Source of the DNA: Stratiolaelaps scimitus
Taxonomy: Eukaryota > Arthropoda > Arachnida > Mesostigmata > Laelapidae
Assembly: GCA_019614645.1 (NCBI GenBank)
Contig: JABWDB010000012.1
Coordinates: 62,001-126,000, forward strand
DNA: 64,000 bases
Direction of reading: 5' to 3'
Made by a program: the position numbers and the translations under genes. Numbering within the stretch: position 1 is the first letter of the stretch; each line of letters starts with the position of its first letter. Of this stretch, positions 34,543 to 46,089 are shown in pieces. The notes under the pieces were generated by a model. It was not told where the DNA came from and made no database searches. It was given only the letters and a program-made list of their open reading frames with translations.

Positions 34543-35715
34543 CATTCAAACATACAATAATTAGGAATTATTTCCAGGGATTTGGGGGGGGGGGTTAGTG
34601 CGTGGCCGGGGCCGACATTGTCCCGAGGAAGGCGATGGCATTGCCTCTCTGCACAGCGAGGGACAGGCGTTGCAGAAGGAAAGAGCCTGCGCGCTTGTCC
34701 TAAGTGGCGCGGATCAGCCTATGGTAGACTCCTTCGAGGAAGTTCACGGTGACGGGGTCCTGTTCCAAGGTTTCAAAAGAAAGGGGGTAGAAGAGGTGGG
34801 TGGCCTGAAGTGCGGCGTACCTCCGTAACTTGGCCCGCTCCGCACGCGCTACCGCGTAACCGGGGCTGGTTACACAGTGGTTGGCATAGGAAGGTGCTAG
34901 AGTGTCAACCACCGTGCCGTCCCAAACGAGGGCTGGCCTCGGTGGAAAGGGATGAGAGTGAGGCCATCAGGGCGGCGAACGTCGGCAGTATCGAGTCCCT
35001 ATGCCTCCCTTGCGCAAGGAATACCGGCGGAACATAGGGCCCTCACGAGCGCGTCATTAAGCATCGTGTGTCGCGGATGGCGACCGGCGCTGCGCTCACA
35101 CGAGAGTCCGTGGTGGCCATTCGTTGCGACAAGGTCCCCGCAACGCTCGCAGCTGTGGGTCGCAACCACAGGGGCCCCGAGGCAGAGGCCCACACAGAAG
35201 CGGAGGGAGAAATGGTTGAGAGTGCCAAGGGACGAGGAGGGCAGCGCGTTTAGCCATGCTCCCGTAGCAGGCTTGTCGACGGCCCGGAGGCGAGCCTGGT
35301 CAGCAACGTGTGGCGCTGAGGCCAGGAGGGAGTGTCACAGCTCCTTGTGGAGGCCATCAGAACATACCCGCTGCTTGCTCTGCTTCTCCTGAGGAACCTG
35401 GGCGCGGACGCCTGTCTTGTCAAGGGCAGCCTCACGGGAAGCGGAGAAGTGGGCGAAAGTCTCGGTGGGAGGACCGCCGTGAGCGAAGCTGCGTAGCAAA
35501 CGTCAGCCAAGCGGTGTCTTTAAAAAAGGAGGATGCCGGGTAGATCCACTGAGGATGCCGAGGCCACCAAAGCGGACCGGAAGGGTAGCCTGCGACGCCG
35601 CCGCTGGAGGAAGCTGGAGGTTCAGTATCGTCGTCAGGGCTTCCAGCACCATGTCGTCGACTGAAGCCTCAGTGTCGGCCGGGCTTGGCCTAAGCAAGTG
35701 CCGCATGCGCGAATT
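34543..35715 (-). mobile_element. RLE-type retrotransposon fragment, copy C
   Basis: The minus-strand order is: RT thumb RMRHLLRPSPADTEAS, LEALTTILNLQLPPAA, LPVRFGGLGI (about 35700-35550); then decayed spacer; then LASAPHVADQARLRAVDKPA (about 35330-35270) and GAWLNALPSSSLGT; the CCHC knuckle HSCERCGDL...HHGLSC (about 35150-35095); RRPDGLTLIPFHRGQ (about 34985-34940); and AERAKLRRYAALQATHLF. A one-base deletion just before the second catalytic Asp shifts the frame (LVWDG becomes SFGT), so the endonuclease is broken. An in-frame stop also lies between the thumb and the knuckle. The 3' UTR has a C10 run (G run on plus at 34583-34594) and ends near TATTGTATGTTTGAATGA, matching copy B. Head-to-head position with respect to copy B indicates separate insertions. 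Confidence 0.85.
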
Positions 35716-35887
35716 ATGAAATCTAAGACCTATGTAAAGGTCTTTCCTGGTGATGAAAACACCCAATCGCAGCACTGACGTAAACTGGTCTGAAGGCAAT
35801 TTAGTTATGAAACGTCATGCTGAAATAAAAACTATATACATGGAAGCATTCTCTGAGAGCTCTAATAGGTTGTTATAATAACATTAT

Positions 35888-36379
35888 TATATATATATAT
35901 ATATATATATATAGTTCAAATACCATGGGTTATGACACAATTGCAACGATCGATATGAAATCGTACCTTTCGTCGAGAACTATGAATGAACACTCCTCTC
36001 TTTATTCTTGTCTCTGTCTATATGGTATGTATTATAACACATGCATGGTTAGTAGAGACTCTCCAGATGACTATGCTTTGCAAAGCATGAAATCTGTTTT
36101 TTATAAAAACATAGAATTGGCATTATATAAATTGATTTATTCTATCTTATTTTTAGTTCTTGATGAATACAATCGTTATTCATTTGATTTTCTTAGTATT
36201 TCACTTAGTTCGTCATTTGGTATTGAGCTTGCTCTCCGTTCAACCAGCCTCAAAGATACATTGGAAAAAGGTGTGTCCGTTTTTGGCAATCGATTTGCGT
36301 TTATACTATTGTTAGATAAAGCGTAAATGGCAGTATTGGACTAAGAAAGGCAGCCAGCCGTTCGCTTTGCTTTTCGACC
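35888..36379. repeat. 492-bp tandem duplication, unit 1
   Basis: The unit begins with a (TA)n run (35888-35913) and runs to GACCTGCA before the second (TA)n. It is co-linear with unit 2 at an offset of exactly 492 bases. Outside the (TA)n lengths I find only two differences: T36158 versus G36650, and G36369 versus A36861. Such identity means a very recent duplication, gene conversion or an assembly artefact. The (TA)n at each unit start is a likely site of slippage or unequal exchange. Confidence 0.9.
35925..36326 (+). CDS. unidentified 133-codon ORF in tandem unit 1
   Basis: The ORF starts MGYDTIATIDMKSYLSSRTM and has a hydrophobic stretch around residues 88-101 (LALYKLIYSILFLVLDE) and a Leu/Ser-rich segment. 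I recognise no domain. The composition is ordinary for AT-rich arthropod coding DNA, but an ORF of this length can also arise by chance. No promoter, splice site or polyadenylation signal can be tied to it. The only in-ORF difference from unit 2 is synonymous (Val78, GTT versus GTG). One site is too little to argue for selection. Confidence 0.25.
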   Translation: MGYDTIATIDMKSYLSSRTMNEHSSLYSCLCLYGMYYNTCMVSRDSPDDYALQSMKSVFYKNIELALYKLIYSILFLVLDEYNRYSFDFLSISLSSSFGIELALRSTSLKDTLEKGVSVFGNRFAFILLLDKA

Positions 36380-36382
36380 TGC

Positions 36383-36874
36383 ATATATATATATATATAT
36401 ATATAGTTCAAATACCATGGGTTATGACACAATTGCAACGATCGATATGAAATCGTACCTTTCGTCGAGAACTATGAATGAACACTCCTCTCTTTATTCT
36501 TGTCTCTGTCTATATGGTATGTATTATAACACATGCATGGTTAGTAGAGACTCTCCAGATGACTATGCTTTGCAAAGCATGAAATCTGTTTTTTATAAAA
36601 ACATAGAATTGGCATTATATAAATTGATTTATTCTATCTTATTTTTAGTGCTTGATGAATACAATCGTTATTCATTTGATTTTCTTAGTATTTCACTTAG
36701 TTCGTCATTTGGTATTGAGCTTGCTCTCCGTTCAACCAGCCTCAAAGATACATTGGAAAAAGGTGTGTCCGTTTTTGGCAATCGATTTGCGTTTATACTA
36801 TTGTTAGATAAAGCGTAAATGGCAGTATTGGACTAAGAAAGGCAGCCAGCCGTTCGCTTTACTTTTCGACCTGC
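36383..36874. repeat. 492-bp tandem duplication, unit 2
   Basis: This second unit begins with a 23-bp (TA)n (36383-36405) and ends at GACCTGCATA near 36876. There the sequence turns unique (CTCTTCATGC) instead of re-entering a (TA)n run. It is otherwise the same as unit 1 except for two substitutions. Confidence 0.9.
36417..36818 (+). CDS. unidentified 133-codon ORF in tandem unit 2
   Basis: The protein is identical to that of unit 1. Function, expression and even coding status are unknown. See unit 1 for what can be seen in it. Confidence 0.25.
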   Translation: MGYDTIATIDMKSYLSSRTMNEHSSLYSCLCLYGMYYNTCMVSRDSPDDYALQSMKSVFYKNIELALYKLIYSILFLVLDEYNRYSFDFLSISLSSSFGIELALRSTSLKDTLEKGVSVFGNRFAFILLLDKA

Positions 36875-36876
36875 AT

Positions 36877-39800
36877 ACTCTTCATGCATTATACACCGAC
36901 AATCACCAGCATATTGATGACGGATCAGTTTGCAGTGGGTTTCAGGCGCTCCTTCTTTTGTGAGAGGGTCGTGCACATAATGCTGACGCCACATGTGAAC
37001 AGACAGCAATAATAGTTGGTTTTCATATTTGTTGTTACCTCACTGGCCTATCTGTGCGATAGATCGATTAATAATGACCTCAAAGCACAGTGAGGAGAGT
37101 GACTATATTTTAGTTTATTTTCTTTTGTAGCGCACACAGGATTTGCATTGTGTAACACGCCAACTGACAGGCCGTCGTGTTGTTGGATATATTTGTTTTC
37201 GATTTAATTGATGTCTCTTGCATGCGGATGTTTATTTTCTAAAAATAACAGCGGTTTACTCAACGAATAGTTGCTTTTATCCTATCTTACCTCACGACGA
37301 TACATGAAATGTGACGATTTGCAAGTCCGAATACGATATGGTGATGCTTGAGTGGTTCTTACTTTTGCAGACAATTCTAGAAATAACATTTAAAGGAAAA
37401 TATCCGACATTTCCTGTTTGTTGTAGATGTTAACAATGATCGGAAACAAGCATCTCTGAGCGGGACTATAACATAGGTCTTTTGCCACATCTAATTGTTG
37501 CAGTTGAGAGTGTTTCAGTCACCGCATAGCACTCAGTTATTAATAACTTCTCGCGATATTATTGTGTCATTGTATCTGTTTTGTTTTGCTGTTGAAAACA
37601 ATGTCTGCACACTGACACATTTTTGTTTAATTTAATGCTCTTTGTGAGTAATACTTTCCTCATTTCGATTCCAGCATAATGCTTTGTTCATTATACTACG
37701 ATATTCACGATCATATTCTACTATCGTTACTCAGCAAATGTCGCACTGGAGGCTGGCGAGAAATTTCCGTGGAACGCCTATGTCTATTGATTTTGTATTA
37801 TGTTACAAAGACGAACGCACACGATATTGTTTATTTTATTTCTATTGTATAATCTAACAAATATGGCCAAAATTAAAAAATGTGTCCAAATATATGTACC
37901 ACATAAATAAAGAAAACTTTCTGTGAGGTAGCATCGGAGAGCACTCTTGTTTGTAAAATATTGAAATCCTTTTCCAAATGACTACGGAATATATGTATAA
38001 CCGGTCACATGAGTGAATCGCTATTTTGTTGACAGATTGAAACTTCGCATTGACCACGTTTGACGTTTCCAAGATCTCGTTCTTGAACGGCATCTGATTT
38101 CATCTTAACATCATCTTGAAGTATTGCGTGCCATGATATCGCCAATAATGAATTGTTAATGCGCGATGACTTAAATAGCTGTAGGGAGCATTTACAGTGG
38201 ACGGAAGCGTTCCCTAGGAGGAAAAGACATTTGTTTATTAATTCATTAACTTAAGTCCCCTAAAATTTCGTTGAATATTGCCACAGCATTCACTTTATTA
38301 CTGCGAGGACTAGCCACAAACAACGAACCAATTAGAGATATGGTTTATATGTTTCTGGTATCTAAATTACACACCTTTTATATTGGAGATATATGATTTT
38401 ACATCAAGTATATAATTATACTCCTAGGGTACTTGCCTTAAGCAACGCTCTAACCAGTCATAGAGATCACGTTTTTCGGCACAGTACTGCTCGCAGGTGC
38501 GAGTATGCTGTTCTGTCATTTGGGAGTAATTATGAGCTAACTGTAACCCTACAAGTCGATTGGGCTTGCTGCTTGAAAATATTCTATTGAGAACTATTTC
38601 TAAAAAAATCAGTGATATAAAAAGTTGATCCACGATTATATATGCTTAACGTATTCCTTTTGTGGTGGCGTGGCTTGTGCGGATGATGCGCATCTTTTTG
38701 TCCTTGCGGTTTCCACAGCTCCACAATTTGCGATCGTGAGATCGGTTCGTTGGGATACGGTAGTGGGCGACATGCTACGTTTTCATTATGCCTTCTTTTA
38801 TAAGTACGCATTGTTTTCCTTTAAGGCGTGCAAGTCAACGTAACTTGTCTGGATTTCTGGTGTTAATCGCGTTTCAAGGGTTTAAACGGAAAGCTCTGCT
38901 TTCAGGAGAAGTATATGTTCCGCGGATGCTGCTGGGGTCATCTGAAGGTACACAGAAAGCGCATCACGGCAAATCCACACGAAGTTCGCTGCCTCACATG
39001 AGCTGGCAAATCCATCGTTTGAGCTGATAACTTGCTATAGATAACAGTTTCATTTGTGTAGGTATATATCTATACACCAATAGTGGAACAAACACAAGTC
39101 GTTCGGGGTTTCTCTACAATATGGGTTTAAAGCGGTGTGTTTGCGAACATCGAATAAAGAAAGCCACTTTCCGAACTGCCAATGTGTTTCTTCAGATCAT
39201 AATACCGCACACGATTCCTCATTTCAATGATGTTCCGATTAGTTGTCGAACATCCTGGCCAGCAACTCTGTAGTTGCCCGTCAAACGGGCTGTTACGGGA
39301 AAGTTCGAACTAATAGCAAAAAAGCCGGGATTACTATCCGTTTTATGTAGTATGGTTCCATATGCCGGTCGTATATGTAGATAATCATGTTCGGCTGGCT
39401 TGTTTGACTTAAATATACTTCACGTATTGCCGTTTCGAAAGCACATGTTCCCACAATACAAAGCGATCACTTTTATTTAGTTTTTCTTACTTTAAATGTG
39501 CAAAAAAAAACGAAAAAAAAACTCATATAATGTTATCAAAGAGCTCGCATCGGGTTGCGTCATTTTCTAAACACCCCGTATTATTTGTCAAGGTATGATA
39601 TGTCATATTTGGTGTATGACAGATCATATCTTGTCAAATAATAATGCAGAGCTATCGCGAGAACAAAGCCCTGAACCCTACGTTGTTGAAAGCTAGCGCA
39701 TTGAGATTGTTCTTGACGCATGTTATGTTAGCGCTACACAAGCAACCGAGGTTGGTAGCAGACGGTTATTCAAGCTAACCGCATCAGGGCATAATTCAAA

Positions 39801-40480
39801 ACGACTATAATATGACACCATGATTTTAATCGACAGGGTTCTGCCGTCGATAACGCCTCGTTTAACCTATAGACTGCGGGAGAATTCGCCTCCAATTGGC
39901 GGTTGAGACGGTAACAGTAGTGACGATGATCTACGGGCGCGGGTATAGTTGAATGCTTCATTACGGCAATCGCACTGCAGGCGGCACAAATGTTATTACT
40001 GACGGCAACCATATCCATGATTTGGTGATCCACTCCTAGACCATCTGCTTCAACACTCCCAGGGAGCCAGTAAAGAAACTTCAACAGCAGCCCTACAAAT
40101 ACGGACAGCTGATTTGTGAATGTAAATATACGAATATTTAGCGACGGTACCGTCTCACGCCATCACATGAGCCGTTCACTGAAACGGAATAACGCCCATT
40201 CTGACTGTACCCCTCAATATTCGTATTCTATTGTATACATGTATAATATATACTACAATAATCAATACCCGAGGCTTCGGAAACAACTCGTATACACCCT
40301 ATACGTAGATACAAGAGGCGTATCAGATCTATGCATCACTACCTGGAAACACTGTCCCAAAGAGAACAGGTGATGGGGAATATGTGTCTATTCGCTAAGA
40401 GATGTAAAAGCCTGCGAAGAGTTCCAAGCTAGCTTTTTAGCTTCTCAATGCCCATCATATGTGTTGTTTACAAAAAATGA
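36877..40480. other. no recognisable gene; one strong hairpin
   Basis: This is AT-rich DNA without a supported coding region. 38625-39030 gives short ORFs on the plus strand with no domain. Apart from the hairpin at 39579-39643, I see only A-rich runs near 39510. Confidence 0.5.
39579..39643. repeat. 29-bp hairpin with 7-nt loop
   Basis: Arms 39579-39607 and 39615-39643 pair with three mismatches around TTTGGTG. The length and imperfect pairing resemble a miRNA precursor or a tiny MITE. Just upstream, 39552-39580 read on the minus strand starts TACGGGGTGTTTAGAAAATG. That resembles the terminal repeats of some DNA transposons in arthropods, but no matching inverted end was found. Confidence 0.75.
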
Positions 40481-40507
40481 GATAACATTCTTCTCCTGAA
40501 TGGACAG

Positions 40508-40782
40508 CTCTCTCTGGTGCCAAACAATTCAATTGTGGACCAGACTTCGTGGAGCTGGCTGTGGATTTCGATGGAAACAACGTCTGCCCACTAAAGCTCC
40601 CAAGTTTTTGACAAAATCCGGTAACTCCAGTGGATGGAAGTACGTCAGTTCAGCCACTGAATGCCGAACTTCTCCTCTGATGACCATCATCTAACGTCGG
40701 TTTTTTTCTCTTTTTCAGATAGCTGGAAGCGCAAGATGCCTGTTTGGCCACTCAACTAAACCCATTAAGGAAATCTATTCAG
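40508..40782 (+). other. possible exon-intron-exon remnant
   Basis: A textbook short intron is visible: donor GTACGTCAG at 40639, branch-like CTAAC near 40692, then a pyrimidine tract TTTTTTTCTCTTTTTCAG ending at 40718, giving 80 nt. The candidate downstream exon ends at a GT at 40783. The upstream 130 bp reads FNCGPDFVELAVDFDGNNVC in one frame, which looks coding, but a stop follows before the donor. None of the three frames stays open through the splice. It may be an untranslated or decayed exon, or chance. Confidence 0.2.
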
Positions 40783-40867
40783 GTTTGTGTTACTAATGGG
40801 GTGTGAGTGTCTGTTGAATCACTGATTACTTAAGCGGACTGATTAGATTAGATATATGGGTAAATAA

Positions 40868-40920
40868 ATGTTTATAGGTTTATTAAAGGAGCTGCAATTT
40901 TGCAATGCTTAAGCTCTCTT
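40868..40920 (-). repeat. LINE 3' tail copy
   Basis: The minus strand reads AGAGCTTAAGCATTGCAAAA, TTGCAGCTCCTTTAATAAACC, then an A/T-rich end without clear tandem units. It shares the AAGCATTG...GCAG(C/T)TCC...AATAAACC consensus with the copies at 28.5, 54.4 and 63.8 kb. Confidence 0.65.
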
Positions 40921-42979
40921 ATATGCCACACAATGGGGACTGATTCAAGTATAGATAATAACTGAAATGGTGTGTTTACTCTAGTACTTATTCTTATTAG
41001 AAATGTTTGCTTAAAGCCTTATTGCCTCTCCGTTAGTTTTCCAAGTGATGCCGATATGTTAAATACCTTACAGACCAGTGCATTTAGAGTCATTGATCAG
41101 TTTGCCTAGCCGGGAGTGTAGTGAAATTGAAAGCAGTCAGCACATTGACACGAGGTTGTGTCCAGCCCGTATATGACCCGTGATCTGACCCATTTTTCTT
41201 TTTTGTTAAATATATATATGAACGCATAAAGCTCTTATTCGCTAGACGTGGCGGCAACGCATCACTATTGATATAATAGTTGGTTTCAAGTCTCTGTGTT
41301 AGCGAAATACAAAGAAACATGGACTAATGATAAGCATGCTTCGAAACGAACTAAGTGATTGACAAAAGATCGGTCCCTTCGCTGGTCCAAGTAAGATGTA
41401 ACTATGCTTACCGAAATTTCTCACTAAGACGGGGTTTGGATATCGAGTTTTAATCAGAGATAAGAAAAACCAATACAAACTGCCTATTAATATCGTCTTG
41501 GAAAAACATAAGTGTTTCACTTGATCGACCACTCGACAGGAATCCTCTATTATTCTTAGCATTCCTAGTGACGACACTGTAACCACCCTTGTCGTGGGAG
41601 GACGCTTATCGCAAGGTGTGTGAAATTCCTGGTAGTGAGTACGTTAGCTATCATCATGTGATTATTGCCCGAAGAAATTCGAAGCTGGCAACACTTGTGG
41701 TGTATTCTTATCTGTTTGTTATGATGTTTGGTTTGACTGTTTTTGCCTTTTCCACCACGTTCAATCTGACAAGCGCGTTCGCTAGAGTCTTCTGTTAACC
41801 ACGACCTTTATCGCACCGTCGCGGTCATGCAAAAACTTCCTTAACAGATATACAAACAGGCCAGCTAGCTCTCTTAACGTACAAATGATTTTCACTTCTC
41901 GGTTGTTGATGCTGCTGCCGCCGCCTACGCTGCAACTAATCCTGCTAGATTTTCGCAACTAAATTTTCCCAGCATAGCTTGAGGCTGCAGCTACAACCCC
42001 TGCTGACTAATCAAGTCATCACGCGGGTGGTTGCGACCGAACGATATTAAGCTTGTCCATAGCAAATAGATAGATGTATGGCACAATATCTTTTTGACTC
42101 CGGTACCTAGGTTCACTGGTGGAGTGTTTATGACGGCAGTAAATCTGTGTGTATATGCTATGCTTATGGGAGGATAGCCTCGGATGGATGTGTGAAGCAA
42201 GTCCCAAAAGTGATCATGCCACTGTACACAGTAGCAACAAGAGCAAACATATATCAGTTCAACTATACAACATATGTAGTGTACAAAGAGGGCTTATTAT
42301 CGTGATATATAATAAAATATCTTGTGAATAAATTATTTGGTGTCACGATCGGAATTAAAATGACTCATATGTCTACAACCATATCTGCCCATCGGTGCTT
42401 CTATTTTGTTATGTGCTGTATGTTGCTAGTGGTAGGAGACGCATGTTATATTTAATTTCAACTGAGAGTCATCAGTATGCTGTATGCACTCGATATTCTT
42501 TTAAATATCAAATTATTTTGCTTAATGATCTTTCCGCTGTCCTTGGTACCTCGTAATCATCCAATGTCTGACGATTTGTCACATTTTTCCGTGAATACGA
42601 ATCATTAATTCAAATTGGGACAGGGTATCAGGCCGAGTCCGTCATGGTCACTCCCGAGAGAGGCCATTGAGATGGCACAGAAGAAAGAATCCTGTACGTG
42701 ATTATTGTATATCTACATTTTGTTTAACTACTTCAAATTGGTGGACCTACCGAAACCGTTGAACCGCTTTTGGAATTTTATTTCTATTTAAATTGCAATG
42801 CCAGCTGCTCACGGTTAGAAACACATTAAAATTTGAACTACAACCTTTCTATTTGATGTTACCCAAACACCTTGTTGCGGATGACTTACAAACTTCAGCT
42901 ATTGGCACAACATTTCCTAACGCCTAAATGACATCGATGGTAGCTCCGGCTACTTCACTGCCCTGGAGATTCAATGCAA

Positions 42980-42982
<3 letters not shown>

Positions 42983-43011
<29 letters not shown>
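42983..43011. repeat. (TA)14 microsatellite
   Basis: This is a perfect dinucleotide run. Confidence 0.95.
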
Positions 43012-43014
<3 letters not shown>

Positions 43015-43766
43015 CACGGCGATGTTATCGCATTTAGCGATGCGGTCTTCAGTGACGTGGGCTGCCTACCCTTGCGTTTAAATGCAAAATGGGCGTTGAT
43101 ATTAGATTATTCGCCTATCTTAGAGGGCAGTTTTAAATCCTTCTTTTATAGTTACATAAGCGAAGCACGTATTAGGTCGAACACAGAGTGTTGTGTATCA
43201 ACTTTGAACTGCTCCGGTTTCGACTAGAAGAGTAGAATACGCGTGGTCATTATCCCAATCCATTCCACGTCTGTAGATGTATTCACATCTTTGTTACCGG
43301 TCGCCAGTCGAATTTCATAGTGTTCGACACATGGAGACCTGGGTTCGAAACATGGTCATTAGATCTGAACTACACAAGATATCGCCACTATCGGAATTTT
43401 ATTTTATTTCCCTTTGCTAGGACCGAGGACATATTAATTGTTGGTATAAAGAATATATGATTACACCTTTATGTGATAGCAGGCTTAAAATACCATTTTG
43501 AAAAGTGCTTCCTGAATGAGTTTGGTTTACGCATAGAGCGCCATTACGATGATGGGCTCGCAAAAATGCATTGGCTAAATTTCACGTACGACAATCATAC
43601 CACGAAGCTACAATTTATATTAAGTTCACATTTTACGTCCGCAGTAACAGAAACGCTTGCGAAGTTTCTTTTACTATGTTGGGCACCATATGATACATTT
43701 TTTTATTGTTACTTTTTTGGTCACGAAATATTCCGTTATTCTAATTGTGATTTTGTGAATAACGAA

Positions 43767-43793
43767 AAACACATCAGCTGAGCTGATGTGTTT
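43767..43793. repeat. 27-bp near-perfect palindrome
   Basis: AAACACATCAGCT (43767-43779) and AGCTGATGTGTTT (43781-43793) are exact inverted copies around a single G. Confidence 0.85.
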
Positions 43794-45667
43794 CCAAATC
43801 TTCTGTGGCAGATCCCGAGCGCTGGTGGCATATTCATAGCATTATGCGCATATGTTAAAATAAAATTCTGTCACTAGTTTGTTTCGCAGATAATCCTATC
43901 AGCGACCGCGTCCCACCGATGTCATTATTGTTGACAAACACATCAAATAAATCCATAATCTCTCTCTATCTCACACACAGATAAAGAAGGAACAGGAAGC
44001 TACATGCCCATTTTCTTTACCTAATAGACCGACTGTTACCAACAGCAGCAACAGTAATGCTGTCCCAATGGTGCCACCCAGTGTCACTTCTGATTATGTC
44101 GTATTTGTTGCTGCTGCTGCTACAGACGCTGTTGTGTCAATTTTTGCGCATTTTTGTGTATATCGTATTTGCTTGTTTGTGTAAGCTGGTATGAATTCGT
44201 GAATGCGTGCGTGCCCATCAATAGGTCGAAGTACAGCGATGTATATATAACTCATGTTTAGACACAATCGTTATGTAACATCATTCAGTTGAAGCTATTG
44301 CTATGTGTCATATCATCGCAACGGCAGCAGCATGAAGTGCAACAAGTTCTGCCGGTCAGATAACATATTACAATCTGTTAATCACAACAAAAACGACGGA
44401 ACTTGTATTATCCTGGATAGGCAAAGGGGCGAATATCCAGCAGGTGTCCCAGTCAACTGTACTTCTTTGAAATAAAATAAATAAATATAATCACTGCTAC
44501 GCGGTTTGAGTACATTTCGGAACTGCTTCTTGCATTCCTCTCCATAGTCGCAGTCCCAGTCGGTGGCTGCCCATTGTGGCCACTTCGAATACTTGTTGCT
44601 CCAATCTGTTGCGCATACATTAAGTATTTATATATTCATCCAGTCACGTCGATACAGTTAGTTAGCCGCCGTTTGGCCCAGACGACCAGCCAGCCACGTG
44701 AGTCAAAAATAGGTGACCTTCTTTGTTCAGACAGGGAGGGAGAGGTGGTCAATCCCCTGAAGGTCGAACATAGCGATTTGCTGCACACAACACCACATCG
44801 CGGCCAAGAATATCAGCAACAGCAAAAGTCAACCCAAATGATAAAGCCATTCCACCAACGAGTCCACAGCAGTGGAAATAACAGCAGCAGACGCTGACTC
44901 CTATCGCGAAAAAATTGCAGAATAGAACGATAATCTGCTGAATCTACTGCACGAAAGGCACTGGATGAGGCGATGGATAGATATATCTGGTCATCAGAGG
45001 GTCGATACACTGATTAAGTCTATCACTGTAATGCAATGGGCAGCGAGTAGCGATATTTAAGTAAAGTGAAATAAAGTGAACAGAAATGCAAGCGTAACGA
45101 AATGCGATAACTCGGTGCTCAGTGGTTGTTGGCTTCGTGTCTCATTTATATTTCATGGTTCTGTTTGTGGTGTATCTACTGCCGTTGCTGCTGTTGTTGT
45201 TGTAATTTGAGGGTCGCGTTGCTTCTGGCGCTACTCGGGTGTAGCTGGCGCGATTAGTGGAATAGTTCCAGCAGCAGCGGAAGCCAGCGCCAGGATACTG
45301 CCGCCCCGGGGGGAGGGCCTATAATAGTGCCCTCATAGCAGTCGTAAATGTGTGTCAGCGACAGAGCGCCAGTCGCCGCTTTGCATGAAATCTCCCACAT
45401 CTCACTCAATCGCCAATGCAATTGGCCGCCGGCTGTGTCATCCGGGGGCAGAGCTGGTGCCTCCCAGTGTTCAGCTAAATCGAAACCGTCACTCCAGGCG
45501 CCAAAACATGATTGGCCCAGGCCAAGCGGTCTTTACGCTTCACGTTCACCTCAGGCCAGATCGAATCGTGGTCGTTGTAGAATTTCTGTTACTATTGAAC
45601 GATAGTTATTAATCTGTAAATCTATATCTTCTACGCTGCACGTCATTTGGATAGCTAACAGTGAAAG

Positions 45668-46087
45668 GTGACTGTCCCAACGGAACAGAAAATTTGTGTT
45701 ATCAAGGAAATGTTTGTGAAAAATGGCTACCGGTCGTGTGCGGGTAGGGCCCCGTTTGAGGCGGGCATTTGTACGAGTCCTTGGGGTTTTGAAACAAAAA
45801 AAAAGCACGAAAAGATAATCCTGTCAGACGGGATAGAAAGTAAGAACATGGGTGAACTCATGGACACAAAAATAGTCGTCTATATTTTAAATGCTTGGTT
45901 GAGGCTATCGAAGAATTGTATTTCCTATTATTATACACTTGGTTTAAACTTTTATTTTCACTGGACTTCAACACCTCTCATGTCGTTTGGATTCGACGGA
46001 CCACGAAACCTACTCACATTTGCACCCGTGTACGAGGCTAGCATAGCATTTTGGATTGCAGCTATAATATCCTACCAGTGTTCTTAA
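45668..46087 (+). CDS. unidentified 139-codon ORF
   Basis: This is the longest ATG-to-stop ORF between 36.9 and 51.4 kb. It begins MTVPTEQKICVIKEMFVKNG, faintly like the helix-turn-helix start of some transposase-like proteins ('EQ...IK..'), but nothing after it supports that. The C-terminal third is rich in aromatic and hydrophobic residues, as expected from AT-rich noncoding DNA. I give it little weight. Confidence 0.12.
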   Translation: MTVPTEQKICVIKEMFVKNGYRSCAGRAPFEAGICTSPWGFETKKKHEKIILSDGIESKNMGELMDTKIVVYILNAWLRLSKNCISYYYTLGLNFYFHWTSTPLMSFGFDGPRNLLTFAPVYEASIAFWIAAIISYQCS

Positions 46088-46089
46088 GA

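Larger units (their letters stand above)
40921..45660. other. no recognisable gene; GC-richer island at 44.0-45.65 kb
   Basis: 41.0-43.9 kb is AT-rich and empty. A 102-codon ORF at 43473-43781 has no domain. 44.0-45.65 kb is richer in CAG/CTG and CAA triplets and contains short Gln- or Ser-rich ORFs that I take as shadows of these triplets. Confidence 0.45.

Noticed and set aside
35888..36876. LTRs of a retrovirus-like element
   Set aside because: The two 492-bp units are directly adjacent with no internal region, and lack TG...CA ends and a primer-binding site.
43335..43365. GGGTTCGAAAC, tRNA T-loop-like
   Set aside because: No T-stem pairing and no cloverleaf around it.
45668..46087. Transposase helix-turn-helix domain
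   Set aside because: Only a handful of N-terminal residues look similar and no DDE/D residues follow, so it is kept as an unidentified ORF only.
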